This document shows, piece by piece, positions 1 through 10,315 of a stretch of 64,000 nt of DNA. Under the pieces are notes generated by a model that had not been told where the DNA came from, searched no databases, and saw only the letters and a list, made by a program, of their open reading frames with translations. The stretch is taken from NCBI GenBank assembly GCA_903994635.1, contig CAJEXQ010000006.1, forward strand, positions 37,700-101,699, read 5' to 3'. Position 1 is the first letter of the stretch, and the number at the start of each line of letters is the position of its first letter. This stretch comes from an uncultured Chlorobiaceae bacterium (lineage in GTDB: Bacteria; Bacteroidota; Chlorobiia; Chlorobiales; Chlorobiaceae). The translations under genes were made by a program, and so were the position numbers.

Positions 1-994
1 CCTCTACCGTGCTGTTTGCAAAGACCTTGAAGGATGAGCCCACAAAAAGCGGGGTAACATCCCGGATCTCAACAGGTATTCTCAAGTCAGGCTTGTCGGT
101 ACCATAGCGGTTCATCACCTCTTTATAGCTGATTCTCGGAAAGGGAAATTGCGCTATATGCTTGCGCGACATGGTTCGGGTGAGATGCTCAATCATTCCC
201 TCAAGAATGGCAAAGAGGTCATCCTGCTCGATAAATGCCATCTCCATATCAACCTGGTAAAACTCACCGGGGCTGCGGTCGGCACGGGCATCTTCGTCCC
301 TGAAACAGGGAGCAATCTGGAAGTAGCGAGGAAAACCAGAAACCATCAGGAGCTGTTTGAACTGCTGGGGAGCCTGCGGCAGAGCATAGAATTTGCCCGG
401 ATGAAGGCGGCTTGGTACAAGAAAGTCACGTGCACCCTCAGGTGAGCTGGAGGTAAGAATCGGGGTCTGTATCTCTATGAACTCTTTTTCTTCGAGATAG
501 TGCCGGATTGCGGCAGTCACACGGCTGCGGAAAATGATATTGTCATGTATTTTCTCCCGACGCAGGTCAATAAAGCGATATTTCAGACGAAGCTCTTCGG
601 AAGTAGGCACCTCATCGGCCACCGGGAAAGGCAGAGGTTGCGCGTTACTTTCAACAGTAATCTGACTGACTACAACCTCAATCTCGCCTGATGCAAGACG
701 AGGGTTGACTGCGCCCTGGGCACGCGGGACTACAGTACCCTCAATACAGATAACTGACTCCACATGCAGTAGCTCTGCCTTGGCAAAAAGCTCTTGCTGC
801 TCCGGCTGGATAACAAGCTGGCTGATACCGGTATGATCCCTGAGATCAATAAAAATCAATCCACCATGATCCCGTTTTCTGTGAACCCATCCGGCAAGTC
901 TGACTGAGCTTTGCTCAAGCTTGAGGTTCAATAAACCGCAACAGTGAGAGCGGAAGCGGTTGTGGAGAGTCTGCGTGCTATCTGCATTACCCAT
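1..994 (-). CDS. aspS: Aspartate--tRNA ligase (C-terminus beyond window)
   Basis: This class II aminoacyl-tRNA synthetase charges tRNA-Asp (or Asp/Asn tRNAs if non-discriminating) in the cytosol. The reverse strand reads from ATG at 994 through an OB-fold anticodon-binding domain ([19 protein letters not shown]) into the class II core, with motif 2 visible as [19 protein letters not shown] and the stretch [10 protein letters not shown] just after it. The frame is open to base 1, so only about 330 N-terminal residues of a protein normally near 590-600 aa are present. It starts 88 bp downstream of the dnaX stop on the same strand. The identification is strong; the start is the first ATG before the conserved N-terminus. 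Confidence 0.95.
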   Translation of the reverse strand, partial: MGNADSTQTLHNRFRSHCCGLLNLKLEQSSVRLAGWVHRKRDHGGLIFIDLRDHTGISQLVIQPEQQELFAKAELLHVESVICIEGTVVPRAQGAVNPRLASGEIEVVVSQITVESNAQPLPFPVADEVPTSEELRLKYRFIDLRREKIHDNIIFRSRVTAAIRHYLEEKEFIEIQTPILTSSSPEGARDFLVPSRLHPGKFYALPQAPQQFKQLLMVSGFPRYFQIAPCFRDEDARADRSPGEFYQVDMEMAFIEQDDLFAILEGMIEHLTRTMSRKHIAQFPFPRISYKEVMNRYGTDKPDLRIPVEIRDVTPLFVGSSFKVFANSTVE

Positions 995-1082
995 ATCGTT
1001 CTATCATCCTTTGGCATTAAGAGTTGGAATAAACACTGAATATGAAGAATTTTTAATAATTTGTGAAATTGGTATGGTGCCT

Positions 1083-2860
1083 TCAGTAGACAAGTTCCCC
1101 GCCAAACTCCGTGATGAGAAACCTGACCACCTCATTCTTCTGTGACAGCTCCTGAAACAGGGTAAAAATGCTCTTCTCCCTGGTACAGGCATCTTTTTCA
1201 GCATCATAGAGTATGGTGATCTGAAGAGGCAGCACATAAAATTCTGAAAGTTCCTGCTGGAGCGTTGTTCTATCCTGCAACAACTCTTCATAGGAAAATT
1301 TTCGGCAACTGGCAATTTCAAGCGCCCCTGATGGAGTGCACGATACAAGCTCGCAGGATTGCAGGTGAGTTGCCATGATGTTATGGTTTTTTCTTGCCAG
1401 ATGCTCAAGAAACTGGTGCCACTCAACCTTCAGCAAAGCAAGATTTGCAACTTTTTCAATGGCTGCTCCTGCATCGCCGTTGGGAAGTGTTTTGGGCGCG
1501 ATGTGCAGAGGTGTCGGCTTTGAAGCAGGATTCGAGGCAAAATTTGAGAGTTTTTTTTGCCATGAACCAAGATCAATACCGCCCGCCGCCGCAGTTTTAT
1601 TGACAGGCGGAGGTGCAGAAGCTGGAACTGTACCAACAGTCGCTACGGCCACTGACTCCGCCTTCAGTGGCTGGTCAGGGGCTTTTTTTTTTGAGGTTGT
1701 ACCACCGCTGCCGGGGTAACAGCAGAGGAGGCGATATGGACAATATCAATCAACTTCAGCAGCGCCAGCTCAAAACGGAACTGGTACTCAAACTGGAACT
1801 TCAGCTCTTTCTGGGTAAGCAAAAGAAAATCGACCATCTGCATGACCAAAAACGGGGTGAAATTTCCGGCATCCCGCAAGTAACGTTCCCGAATGGCATC
1901 GGGACGCTCAACAAGCCGGGTGGAACCAAGATTCTGCACGACAAGAAAATTCCTCAAATGCTCGACAAGCTTCTCCAGAAAGTCTTGCTCGTCATAGCCA
2001 TTCCGGATTACAAACTGGGCAACATCGAGCATTTTAGCCGGGTTTTGCGCCGCAACGGCATCGGTGACATCAAACATATTATCGTCATCAATGTAGTTCA
2101 GCAACTCACCAACGCCCTGGTAGCTGATGGCTCCCTCATGATCATTCTCGGCTGAAAAAGCTATCACCTGATCAAGGATACTCTGCGCATCACGCATAGA
2201 GCCCTGCGCCTTGCGCCCGATAAGCTGAAGAGCATCGCCCTCAACCGTTATATGCTCAGCATCACAGATCCACTGAAGCTGTTTCTGTATATCCTCCAGC
2301 GGAATCCGCTTGAAGTTGAATCGCTGGCAACGGGAGGCAATGGTGGCCGGAATTTTATGGAGCTCCGTGGTGGCAAAAATAAAAATTGCATGTGGAGGCG
2401 GCTCCTCAAGCGTCTTCAGAAAAGCGTTGAAAGCTGCAATCGAGAGCATATGCACCTCATCAATAATATAGACCCTGTACTTCCCTTTCTGTGGCCCATA
2501 ACGAACATTCTCGCGAAGCGCACGAATATCGTCAACGCTGTTATTGGAAGCCGCATCAAACTCCGAAATATTGAGACTGGTGCCCGAATCAAAGTCCCGA
2601 CAACTCTCGCACTCGCCACAAGGCTCCGTCACCCGTTGCAGGTACTCCGGGTCTTCCATCAGTTTCTGGCAGTTCAACGCCTTGGCAAAGACCCGCGCCG
2701 CTGTCGTTTTGCCGACACCGCGCAACCCCGAAAAAATGTAGCCATGCCCCACCCTGCCCATGCGCAACGAATTCTGGATAGTGCGCGTAACATGCTCCTG
2801 CGCGGTAATATCGGAAAATTTTGCAGGCCTGTATTTCCTGGCTATAACCTGGTAACTCAT
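1083..2860 (-). CDS. dnaX: DNA polymerase III gamma/tau subunit, expressed across a -1 frameshift
   Basis: DnaX is the ATPase of the clamp-loader complex. Frame 0 runs from ATG at 2860 to a stop at 1664 and gives a 398-aa gamma-like product. It has the Walker A motif GLRGVGKTT (residues 45-53), a zinc-binding cysteine cluster (CGECESCRDF) and the Walker B motif VYIIDEVHML. The C-terminal 190 residues lie in the -1 frame and end at 1083. Re-reading one base in the A10 run at 1683-1692 joins the frames as PQKKKAPDQPLKAE and gives a tau-like protein of about 592 aa. Frame-0 readthrough adds only PLTSH before the stop. The start overlaps the upstream yihY-like gene by 4 bp. A sequencing error is possible, but slippery runs at this point of dnaX are established in Escherichia coli and Thermus. 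Confidence 0.9.
1683..1692 (-). promoter_or_regulatory. A10 slippery run in dnaX (frameshift or transcriptional slippage site)
   Basis: Ten consecutive T on the plus strand are AAAAAAAAAA followed by G in the dnaX message. In frame 0 this reads CAA AAA AAA AAG and terminates 15 bases later (CCC CTG ACC AGC CAC, then TGA). A -1 slip, or RNA polymerase adding one A, opens the tau reading frame. A run this long resembles the Thermus type (A9 transcriptional slippage), while ending in AAG also fits the E. coli type (A AAA AAG ribosomal slip). I did not establish a stimulatory stem-loop. Confidence 0.75.
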
Positions 2861-4140
2861 GAATCGTGTTGATTAATATCCTCTAACAAGTCAGCAAGAG
2901 AGACGGTCATACTGCTTTTAAGGCACTCCGCAACTCCCCTCCCAATATCATCCAAATGTACGTTTTTACTCTCTGAAATCAGCGAACCGTTTTCATCGCC
3001 CGCAAACCCCGGAGGAATGAAGGCATAGAGATCGTAAAGCGTCACAGCATGAAGATCGCGGCTAACCGCCAGATCACCGTTCGCTGTTCCATGAACAAGA
3101 TTATTCTGCTGCAACATAGCAACAACTTTTCTAAGTCCGGCAGGATTACCGGGATGATTGGACTTCACAATCTTCTTCATATTGACGGGCAGCCCATTAT
3201 TCTGACCACTCCATATTGTGCCAAGCACCGAAAGAATCAGCGGCACCCCTCGCAAGGGATTGAATAACCCCGTAACCCCGGCAACAGGAGTGAGCGCTCC
3301 AAGGCAAAAAACAAATTCAGCACCGGTCAGCACCACAACCCAGCCAAGATATATCCAGAAAAAAAGCATCGGAACAACCGACAAGGCACCGTAAATATGC
3401 TCAAAGGTTGAAAAGTGTGTAACATAGAAGGTGAACCATTTCTTTGAAAGCTCAAAGAGCACCGCAGCAAGAAGAGCACCCGAAAAAGCATGCACAAACC
3501 TGACCCGACGGTTCGGCACAAGCATGTAAAGCAAAAAAAATGCCAGAATCGAATTGATGAGCGGGAAATAGGAGAGAAGAAGGGTTTTCAACTCGAGCAA
3601 TGGCCCTTCGGTAAAGACGGTATACCAGACATAAGAGCTTGCAGCAAGGCTGCTTCCGATGAGCACCGGCCCCAGCGTCAGTACCGTCCAGTAGAGGGTA
3701 AATCCCTGCAAGGCCTTGCGGGGGGCAGGCACCTCCCATATATCATTCAGTGTATGATCAACCGTTGAGATGAGCGAGAGCGCGATGACAAACAAAAAAA
3801 CTCCCCCCAGAAGTGGAACACTGGAGGTCTTGCCTATAAAATCAGTAAGGTAGTGATTAAGCACCGTTCCCGTTCCAGGCATGAAATTCTGGACTAAAAA
3901 ATCCTCAAGAGAGCGCTTGAAAGGGGCGAAAACCACAAAGACGTTCAGAATGGAAAGAATCACAGCAAGAAGAGGCACAATCGAGAGAAGCGTCTGAAAA
4001 GCAAGCGAACCGGCACCGAGAAAAATCCGGTCATGAATAAAGTTTTTCCAGAAAAATGGGAGAAAGGCTCGAGCATATTCCACGCCCATGCTGTGGTCGC
4101 CATTGTCCTGCTTTTTCACCCTTTTACGACTCTTATCCAT
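2857..4140 (-). CDS. YihY/BrkB-family integral membrane protein
   Basis: This 427-aa protein belongs to the YihY/BrkB family, once mis-annotated as ribonuclease BN. The N-terminus (residues 1-20) is basic, and about six hydrophobic helices follow between residues 30 and 280. The family hallmark region is visible as ERIFLGAG-like SLAFQTLLSIVPLLAV near residue 48 and ALSLISTVDHTLNDIW near residue 140. A soluble C-terminal domain (about 290-427) contains a winged-helix-like segment (VVAMLQQNNLVHG) and is a common extension in this family. The gene overlaps dnaX by 4 bp, implying translational coupling. Its biochemical role is unknown. Confidence 0.85.
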   Translation of the reverse strand: MDKSRKRVKKQDNGDHSMGVEYARAFLPFFWKNFIHDRIFLGAGSLAFQTLLSIVPLLAVILSILNVFVVFAPFKRSLEDFLVQNFMPGTGTVLNHYLTDFIGKTSSVPLLGGVFLFVIALSLISTVDHTLNDIWEVPAPRKALQGFTLYWTVLTLGPVLIGSSLAASSYVWYTVFTEGPLLELKTLLLSYFPLINSILAFFLLYMLVPNRRVRFVHAFSGALLAAVLFELSKKWFTFYVTHFSTFEHIYGALSVVPMLFFWIYLGWVVVLTGAEFVFCLGALTPVAGVTGLFNPLRGVPLILSVLGTIWSGQNNGLPVNMKKIVKSNHPGNPAGLRKVVAMLQQNNLVHGTANGDLAVSRDLHAVTLYDLYAFIPPGFAGDENGSLISESKNVHLDDIGRGVAECLKSSMTVSLADLLEDINQHDS

Positions 4141-4182
4141 CTATTCATTCTCTTGCGTTCATGCAGCGAAAGCACTTTTCAA

Positions 4183-5586
4183 TTAATCAATTGACCTCAC
4201 CCTGGTCATCAGTACCAACCCGACCATGAAAAACAGCAGCAGCGATGCAAGCGCCGCTTTCTGGCTGCCAGCCTGCGATGAAACCAGTCCGAAAAGAAGC
4301 GGCCCCACCACTGCTGAAGCTTTTCCGAAGGTGCCATCATAAAATCCGAAAAACTCGGTCACATGTTCGCTGGGTGTCAGCCGGGTCATCATTGATCGGG
4401 AAGCTGCCTGGGAAGAGCCCATGGACATCCCGGCAAGCATTCCTGTATAAAAAAAGAGTTCTTTACTCTCGGCAAAAATAGCAGCAACAACAACAATAAA
4501 CCAGATTATGAGCGTTATGACAATAGTTCTTTTTGGGCCTATTTTATCAGTGATAAAACCGAAAATAACCGAGCCAGCAATGGCGGTTGTTTGCACCAGC
4601 ATAAAAAAGATAATCAGGTCGCCAGTGGTAAAACCAAGGCTGTTCTGGGCATAAATCGACGAAAAGGCGATGACCGTCAGAATAGCATCATTATAGAAAA
4701 AGTAGGCAAGAAGAAAGCGGGCAAGGTCGGGATAGTTTATGATATGCCGCACCGTGTGCTTCACCTCCCTGATTGAACGAAGAAGAGAAGGAGCATTGTC
4801 GACACGAAGAAAAGTACCATTCTGCTGATATCCTTTTCCGCAACGATATGTTATGACACTTGGCCAGTTCTTGTGGTCAAACGAGTCAAGGTGGATAATT
4901 CTGCGGTCACGCAACACCAGAAAAAGCGGCGCAGAAAAGAGTGCAAAAAAAATCGCAGCCACAAGAAAACTCATCTGCACATTTGGCGCATTTGAAAGAA
5001 CAATCCCTTTATTCAACAGCGGCTTCACCAAAAGCAGAATTGAGAGTGCTCCAAGGTACCCCATGGCAAAACCATATCCAGAGACCCTGCCGACACTTTT
5101 GTCGGAAGCAAGCTCCTTGAGATAAGCATCATAAAAAACCAGGCCTCCCTCAAAACCCATATTGGCAAGAATAAAAAGCACAACAGCAGTCACGGCCATT
5201 CCTGGCCCGGAAAAGGAGAGAAGAGCCGTTGCAACAACCGAAGTAAGGGTAAAAAGGAAAAGAAATCGCTTCCGTTTGCCAGAATAATCGGCAGCAGCGC
5301 CAAGAACAGGAGAGACAAGCGCCACAAGCAGCATCGAAAGGCTGACACTGAATCCCCACAAGGCATCACCTGAAGGGTCGCCAGCACAGATCACATTTTT
5401 GAAATAAAGGGGAAACGCAAACGTGACCATCATCACGCTGAAGGAGGTGTTGGCAAAGTCAAAGAGCAGCCATGAAAAGACTTTGTATTTTTGCTTCGCG
5501 CCCAACAACTCCTTATACCTCGGCGATGTGCAGGAAAAGCGACTCAAAGAGTCCTCGTCCATCAAGGGAGCCAAGCAGCTTTTCAC
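4183..5586 (-). CDS. MFS transporter, UMF1/Atg22-like family
   Basis: This protein of up to 467 aa has about twelve hydrophobic segments and the UMF1 signature start [20 protein letters not shown] near residue 34. The central motif [14 protein letters not shown] (about residue 340) is the MFS loop consensus. Members resemble yeast Atg22 effluxers, and the substrate is unknown. The listed start is the first ATG and overlaps purQ by 74 bp. The conserved part begins only about residue 34, with an AAGGAG sequence and TTG codons just after the purQ stop, so the true start could be nearer 5508 (TTG). The gene lies at the distal end of the pssA-purS-purQ group. Confidence 0.82.
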   Translation of the reverse strand: MKSCLAPLMDEDSLSRFSCTSPRYKELLGAKQKYKVFSWLLFDFANTSFSVMMVTFAFPLYFKNVICAGDPSGDALWGFSVSLSMLLVALVSPVLGAAADYSGKRKRFLFLFTLTSVVATALLSFSGPGMAVTAVVLFILANMGFEGGLVFYDAYLKELASDKSVGRVSGYGFAMGYLGALSILLLVKPLLNKGIVLSNAPNVQMSFLVAAIFFALFSAPLFLVLRDRRIIHLDSFDHKNWPSVITYRCGKGYQQNGTFLRVDNAPSLLRSIREVKHTVRHIINYPDLARFLLAYFFYNDAILTVIAFSSIYAQNSLGFTTGDLIIFFMLVQTTAIAGSVIFGFITDKIGPKRTIVITLIIWFIVVVAAIFAESKELFFYTGMLAGMSMGSSQAASRSMMTRLTPSEHVTEFFGFYDGTFGKASAVVGPLLFGLVSSQAGSQKAALASLLLFFMVGLVLMTRVRSID

Positions 5587-6217
5587 TCGCCCGTTCAGGA
5601 TGGGGCATCAGGCCAAGCACATTGCCCCGCCGGTTGACAATGCCCGCAATATTCTTCACTGAACCATTCGGATTTGCTTCATCAGTTATCCTGCCCTCGG
5701 CATCGGTATACTTGAAAACAATTTGCTCATGCTCCTCAAGGCTGTCGATAACCTCAGGAGACGCAAAGTAGTTTCCTTCACCATGGGCAATGGGTATGCT
5801 GAGCACTTCATCCTCAGGGTAGAGACTGGTAAAGATTGTTGAACCATTCACCGCCCTGATAAAGGTCTGACAACAGAGAAACTTTTTGTCACGGTTCCTC
5901 GAAAGAGCTCCCTCAAGAAGGCCACTCTCAAGCAGCACCTGGAATCCGTTGCAGATGCCCAGCACCGGAAAGCCTTTGCCTGCAAATTCGATAACCTCTT
6001 TCATGATGGGAGAAAACCGGGCAATTGAGCCAGCACGCAGGTAGTCTCCATAAGAAAATCCGCCAGGCAGGATGATTGCCTTTGCCCCCTGGAGATCGTG
6101 GTCGTTATGCCAGAGCATCACAGGCTTGATGCCAGCAAAAGAGGCTACGGCATGTTCAGTGTCATGGTCACAGTTTGATCCAGGAAAGACGACAACCCCA
6201 ACGGTAATTTCAGACAT
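5513..6217 (-). CDS. purQ: Phosphoribosylformylglycinamidine synthase, glutaminase subunit PurQ
   Basis: PurQ hydrolyses glutamine and supplies ammonia to PurL in step 4 of purine synthesis. The 234-aa protein starts [14 protein letters not shown], carries the substrate-loop motif [11 protein letters not shown], and has the nucleophilic cysteine in [11 protein letters not shown]. Near the C-terminus is the class I amidotransferase His/Glu pair in MPHPERA. The ATG at 6217 is chosen because it precedes the conserved N-terminus; the frame is open 20 codons further upstream without family similarity. It lies 64 bp after purS, the usual order. Confidence 0.96.
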   Translation of the reverse strand: MSEITVGVVVFPGSNCDHDTEHAVASFAGIKPVMLWHNDHDLQGAKAIILPGGFSYGDYLRAGSIARFSPIMKEVIEFAGKGFPVLGICNGFQVLLESGLLEGALSRNRDKKFLCCQTFIRAVNGSTIFTSLYPEDEVLSIPIAHGEGNYFASPEVIDSLEEHEQIVFKYTDAEGRITDEANPNGSVKNIAGIVNRRGNVLGLMPHPERASEKLLGSLDGRGLFESLFLHIAEV

Positions 6218-6281
6218 AAAGGCACTTCTTTTAATTGTCGTGAGCAGTTTGACTATAACCCCCGGATGGGGTAGCACTCAA

Positions 6282-6536
6282 TTATTTGACCTCTTCCAGC
6301 TCAAGAGTGTAATTTTCCATGACCGGATTCGACAAGAGTTTGCGGGATATCTCGTTGCCAATACGCTCTGCCTCCGCAAGTTCCGCTTCATTAATTGTTA
6401 CCTCTATATATTTGCCTATTCTTGCTGATTCCACAGTACGGTAGCCAAGATTTTTCAGGGCATGATCGACCGCTTTCCCCTGGACATCAAGAATCGACTG
6501 GCGGAGGGTAACCTTAATTTTTGCAATATAGGGCAT
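6282..6536 (-). CDS. purS: Phosphoribosylformylglycinamidine synthase subunit PurS
   Basis: PurS is the small subunit that bridges PurL and PurQ in organisms with the three-part FGAM synthase. The 84-aa product has the family pattern KIKVTLRQSILDVQGKAV at the start and a central GYRTVESARIGKYIEV strand-helix. A GTG two codons upstream (6542) is an alternative start. The neighbour purQ confirms the assignment; purL is not in this window. Confidence 0.95.
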   Translation of the reverse strand: MPYIAKIKVTLRQSILDVQGKAVDHALKNLGYRTVESARIGKYIEVTINEAELAEAERIGNEISRKLLSNPVMENYTLELEEVK

Positions 6537-6566
6537 GTTCACGAGTAATGGGTGAATGAAAAAACA

Positions 6567-7370
6567 TCAGGTCTGCCACTGTCGATGCCAAAACAGAGTA
6601 ATTGACCTCACAATACCGAGCAGAATATACAACAACATGGCAAGAAAAAAAGCCTTCGAGTGAAAGAGAATAACGCAGAAGATGGCCACAATATAGAGCG
6701 ACATCTGCACCGGCTGCCGCCTGAAAGAGTCAATCGTCGGCTTGGGAAGAGTATCATAGTTCACCTTGCTGACCATGAGCAGCGCAAGAGCCGTTGAAAG
6801 CACCGCCAAAACTATCTGCATAGACGCAACTGGAAAGAGCGTGGTGCTGCCCATCCAGAGCACAAATCCGGCAATCGTCAAAGCCTGCGCAGGTGTCGGA
6901 AGACCGGAAAAGGAGTCCTTTTTATAGCCGATCATGCTGATATTGAAGCGGGCAAGCCTGAGCCCACTCCCAATCATCAGCAGTGAACTGACACAAATTC
7001 CTGAAATACCCGGTAACCCTTCAAGACCAAATTTATAAACCAGATAAGCTGGCGCTGCGCCGAAAGAGACAAGATCAGAGAGAGAATCCAGCTCAACGCC
7101 AAAATCGGATGTGCCATTGGTCACCCTTGCCACAAAGCCGTCGATGGTATCAAAAAAAGCCGCAAGGATAATAAACCAGCAGGCAGCCACAAAACTCCCC
7201 TCCCCCGACATCACAATAGAGATATAGCCACAAACCATGTTCATGACCGTAAACACCGAAGGGACAAACGAGCGCGACACCGTCGGAAAACGCAGCGAAC
7301 GCTCACCGGATCTGTTTTTCAAAAAAGGCGGATAACGTTTCTGAGGTTTTTGTTTACCAGTATCAGCCAT
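6567..7370 (-). CDS. pssA: CDP-diacylglycerol--serine O-phosphatidyltransferase
   Basis: This inner-membrane enzyme makes phosphatidylserine from CDP-diacylglycerol and L-serine. The 267-aa protein has about seven to eight hydrophobic helices and the CDP-alcohol phosphatidyltransferase motif DG-x2-AR-x8-G-x3-D-x3-D, visible as DGFVARVTNGTSDFGVELDS near residues 77-97. An N-terminal basic stretch of about 30 residues precedes the first helix. It is followed closely by purS on the same strand. Confidence 0.93.
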   Translation of the reverse strand: MADTGKQKPQKRYPPFLKNRSGERSLRFPTVSRSFVPSVFTVMNMVCGYISIVMSGEGSFVAACWFIILAAFFDTIDGFVARVTNGTSDFGVELDSLSDLVSFGAAPAYLVYKFGLEGLPGISGICVSSLLMIGSGLRLARFNISMIGYKKDSFSGLPTPAQALTIAGFVLWMGSTTLFPVASMQIVLAVLSTALALLMVSKVNYDTLPKPTIDSFRRQPVQMSLYIVAIFCVILFHSKAFFLAMLLYILLGIVRSITLFWHRQWQT

Positions 7371-7714
7371 ATATGAGAGTATCCTTAATCAGGGTAAAAT
7401 GTATGTTTCTGCAAAGGGCACAAAAATGCCACAAAAAAGTTTAACACTGGAGGGAATAAAAAGAGGACGAAAAGCACAACGCGCAGCACCGTATGACTTT
7501 AACGAAAGCTTGATTTTTCCCCAGCCTCTCTCCATACAAGAGGCCAAATGTAGTGAAATTTATACTTATTTTGTAACTTTCTGTTGCAGCCATGTCAAAC
7601 AATTCTTAAGCCTCCAAGACAATAACAGCAATCTCATGGGTGCCTGTATTTTTTTCTCGACGTGCGTGATCAATTGATGGTTAGTGGAGACCAAAACCTC
7701 TCAGGCTGTACTGT
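7371..7714. other. Intergenic region, no gene seen
   Basis: This 344-bp gap between the FabH-like gene and pssA carries no open frame with family similarity. It should contain the promoter of the pssA-purS-purQ group on the minus strand. I did not find a clear sigma-70 pair or a convincing terminator hairpin. Confidence 0.5.
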
Positions 7715-8728
7715 TCAATACGTCACAACCATTCCACCAATGGAGAGTCCTGCTCCGGTACCGACGAGCAGCAGTTTCTGGCCGCGCTGGAGGGTATTGT
7801 CGCGGACTGCCTGGTAGAGCGTGGAGGGAATCGAGGCGGCTACGCAGTTGCCAAGCCATTCGAGAGTGTGGATGATTTTAGCCTCCGGCCAGCCATAGCG
7901 TTGAAGCAGGAGCAAGCCTACCTTGCTCGACTGGTGCGGAACAACGAGGTCGATATCAACCAGGCTTTTTGAGAGGCCGGGGTAGAGCTCTTCGAGAAAC
8001 GCCTCATCAAGACCTCTTACCATGCGGAGAACGGCTGGACCGTCCATGTGGAAGAGATCATCATCAGGGTTATGGCCAGGTTTGGCGGGATGGCGTGCTG
8101 ATCCTCCTCCCCTGATCTCGGTGAAAGAGGCTCCGTCACCCCAGGTTTTAAAATGAGCATGGTGGATGCAGGATGTGTCATCCGCACCGGAACGAGTTAC
8201 CACCACTGCCGCCGCTGCATCCCCCACCAGCGTTGCGGATTCTGGCTCTTTCGGGTTGATACCGCACGAGGAGATATCGGAGCTGGCAATGAGAATTTTG
8301 CTGTAGCGCCCGACATTCAGGTAGGTTGCGGCTACGTCGAGGGCTGTAATGAAGCTGAGACAGGTGGTGTTCACACTCATAGCTGGAATACCCGATCTGC
8401 CAAGGCCAAGCTGGCGCTGTATCAGGGTGCCAGTATCAGGGATGGCCTGTTCAGCGGTTCCTGAAGCGTTGATAATAAGGCTGAGCTGATCGGGCCTAAG
8501 CCCCGCTTCCTCAAGGGCTTCACGAGCCGCTTCAGCAGCCATAAAGGAGGCGGTTTCAGTAGTAACCCATCGCCGTTCACGCACACCGTTGCGCCGTTCC
8601 ACCCAGCCAGGAGGAAGAGCGTAGATTGCCTCAAGTTCAGAACTTGGAACGATGCGCGGGGGAAGATAACGGCCAATGCCTATAATTTTGAGTGGAAGGT
8701 TGATGTGCATAAGAGTTATTTCTTCCAT
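7715..8728 (-). CDS. 3-oxoacyl-ACP synthase III-like protein (FabH paralogue)
   Basis: This thiolase-fold condensing enzyme of 337 aa has the FabH triad: Cys in VNTTCLSF (about residue 118), His in VVPHQSS (about 265) and Asn in LGNCVAASIP (about 295). Canonical FabH reads GNTSAAS at the last site; here it is GNCVAAS, and an extra loop GGGSARHPAKPG is present. It is therefore more likely a KAS III paralogue for a special acyl condensation than the housekeeping FabH. An alternative start is ATG at residue 7 (MHINLPLK). The gene stands apart from other fatty-acid genes. Confidence 0.85.
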   Translation of the reverse strand: MEEITLMHINLPLKIIGIGRYLPPRIVPSSELEAIYALPPGWVERRNGVRERRWVTTETASFMAAEAAREALEEAGLRPDQLSLIINASGTAEQAIPDTGTLIQRQLGLGRSGIPAMSVNTTCLSFITALDVAATYLNVGRYSKILIASSDISSCGINPKEPESATLVGDAAAAVVVTRSGADDTSCIHHAHFKTWGDGASFTEIRGGGSARHPAKPGHNPDDDLFHMDGPAVLRMVRGLDEAFLEELYPGLSKSLVDIDLVVPHQSSKVGLLLLQRYGWPEAKIIHTLEWLGNCVAASIPSTLYQAVRDNTLQRGQKLLLVGTGAGLSIGGMVVTY

Positions 8729-8811
8729 GATTAGTAACGCATAGGGATGGGATGAATATCGGGTTACCGCAAAAGATCATCGCTTTGTGCGTTTGTTCGA
8801 CATCCGAAAAA

Positions 8812-9147
8812 CTACTTCGCCAGCATGGTGATGATCATCGCGTAAACCATCGCGAACAGGATAGAGAGGAGATTTCCTGTGTGAAAGTAGGTGTTCGATA
8901 TATGATTTTTTTGATCCTCACTCAATCGAGTACTAATCTTCAGAGCGCCATAGGCTGTCAATACATGCGGAAAACCCGCCAACAGCCCCACGAGAAGAGT
9001 CGTGCGTTCGAGTATTCCTTTCAAAACCGATTCCCAATTTGGGTCACCACTCTGTTTGGTACCAAGATACCTCTTCAAAAGATGAAACGTAAGCCCCGCA
9101 ACCAGCTCACCGATCACCAGAGCTATGGCCATCCACAGGTATTTCAA
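8812..9147 (-). CDS. Small membrane protein, partner of SatD-like gene
   Basis: This 111-aa protein has an N-terminal hydrophobic helix (LWMAIALVIGELVAGL), a central helix (TTLLVGLLAGFPHVL) and a C-terminal helix (LLSILFAMVYAMIITML). The family is not recognised. The start overlaps the SatD-like stop by 4 bp (ATGA), so the two are translationally coupled and probably function together. Confidence 0.75.
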   Translation of the reverse strand: MKYLWMAIALVIGELVAGLTFHLLKRYLGTKQSGDPNWESVLKGILERTTLLVGLLAGFPHVLTAYGALKISTRLSEDQKNHISNTYFHTGNLLSILFAMVYAMIITMLAK

Positions 9148-9782
9148 CTTGCCCCCTCTTCAGATAACTCTAACACGACAGTTTTCAACGATACATACTC
9201 GTCAACATAGAGATTCCTGCGTCGTTTCCAGACCTGACTGCGATTCTTGCCGTGCGCCACCGCAACGGCTTCATTGTTTTGACTCAACATCATATCGAAC
9301 AACAGACTGGCATCATCGCACTTCCAGTCGCGAGTCAGAGCAAACATGACATCGAGAAGTTGACTCAATTGCAAAGCCAAACGACGATCAGGAAGTTCAA
9401 TACGGAAGCGAGACCGTCTCCGGCGTTTATCCGCGAGTTCCTCGCGAGCTTCAGCAAGCCCAGGCCCAAGCATGCCATAAGCGAGTTGAGGGTTTAACGG
9501 AGTAGTAATTTCGCCATAGTGGATAACATAGCGAAGTTGGGAACCGAAGTCGCCTTTCAGCCTGGCCTCCTCCAACCAAACCAAAACCTTCACGGCATCA
9601 AGCAGAGTGCTTGCTACACCCTGGAACTCGTCGCCAAGCGTGATTGTCAGTGGCGACAGTATTCCCTCAGAGAAGAGCGTATTGGCAGTGCTTACAAGAT
9701 TCTCAAATTCTTCCATGAGTTGTTGGGAATCTCGGCTCCGACTCGCAATGACATCAGCCATGAACACATAATAGTTGGGCAT
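9144..9782 (-). CDS. SatD-family protein
   Basis: This 212-aa protein has the SatD-family start YYVFMADVIASRSRDSQQ and the motif TLGDEFQGV near residue 66. The C-terminus (about 155-205) resembles a helix-turn-helix (NEAVAVAHGKNRSQVWKRRR). SatD was named in a streptococcal acid-tolerance operon; its biochemical role is not established. It is first in a two-gene unit with the membrane protein at 8812-9147. Downstream of this unit, toward higher coordinates, conserved sequence gives way to gene fragments. Confidence 0.75.
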   Translation of the reverse strand: MPNYYVFMADVIASRSRDSQQLMEEFENLVSTANTLFSEGILSPLTITLGDEFQGVASTLLDAVKVLVWLEEARLKGDFGSQLRYVIHYGEITTPLNPQLAYGMLGPGLAEAREELADKRRRRSRFRIELPDRRLALQLSQLLDVMFALTRDWKCDDASLLFDMMLSQNNEAVAVAHGKNRSQVWKRRRNLYVDEYVSLKTVVLELSEEGAS

Positions 9783-10315
9783 GTACAGCTCGTATTGCTA
9801 TTTCTAAAACCTGCGTCGTGGTATCACATTTACTGACCCTGATATAATCGCTTCACCTATAATGATACCAATACCAAGAAATATCAACGATTGGGATGTC
9901 TCATAATTTGACTGATCAGACTAACACACAACTTCTTGAATTATAACCATATATGAAGCTAATGAGCACAGCGGAGTATAGTGTACCAGGTATTCCGGGC
10001 GAAAGTGTAACAACACGATCATGCGGCATCCGCCAAACATTGTTGAGACTTACCTGCCTGATTCAGAAGAAGCGTAAACTTCTTTTAACGTAATACAACT
10101 TAACAAATCATCCCGATAAAGGAAATAACTTACTGAATCGTAACCCTGACTATTTTTGACTGATTGAACATACTGCAGGATATAGGTGTGAGACCAATGT
10201 ATCTGAAGCAAGCTCCAATTGTGCCGACGGCGTAGGCACTTTCTCGAACCCACAGTAAAATTTTGCACTGGCTGGATCTCTTCGTCAATTGATAGAAGAG
10301 AAAATACTGTTACCG
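9783..10315. other. Non-coding or decayed stretch
   Basis: No gene is recognised. A short motif at about 10216-10244 (minus-strand frame FEKVPTPSAQL) recurs at about 20437-20465 (FEKVPTPSSQL), so part of this stretch is a decayed copy of sequence next to the second AbiE locus. Confidence 0.5.

Noticed and set aside
1083..2860. dnaX as two separate genes or as a pseudogene
   Set aside because: The break is exactly at an A10 run, both halves are well conserved, and slippage at this place is known in dnaX genes, so a programmed event explains it better.
5472..5771. Plus-strand frames of 79-99 codons over purQ
   Set aside because: They are antisense to the catalytic part of purQ and show no similarity or start signals.
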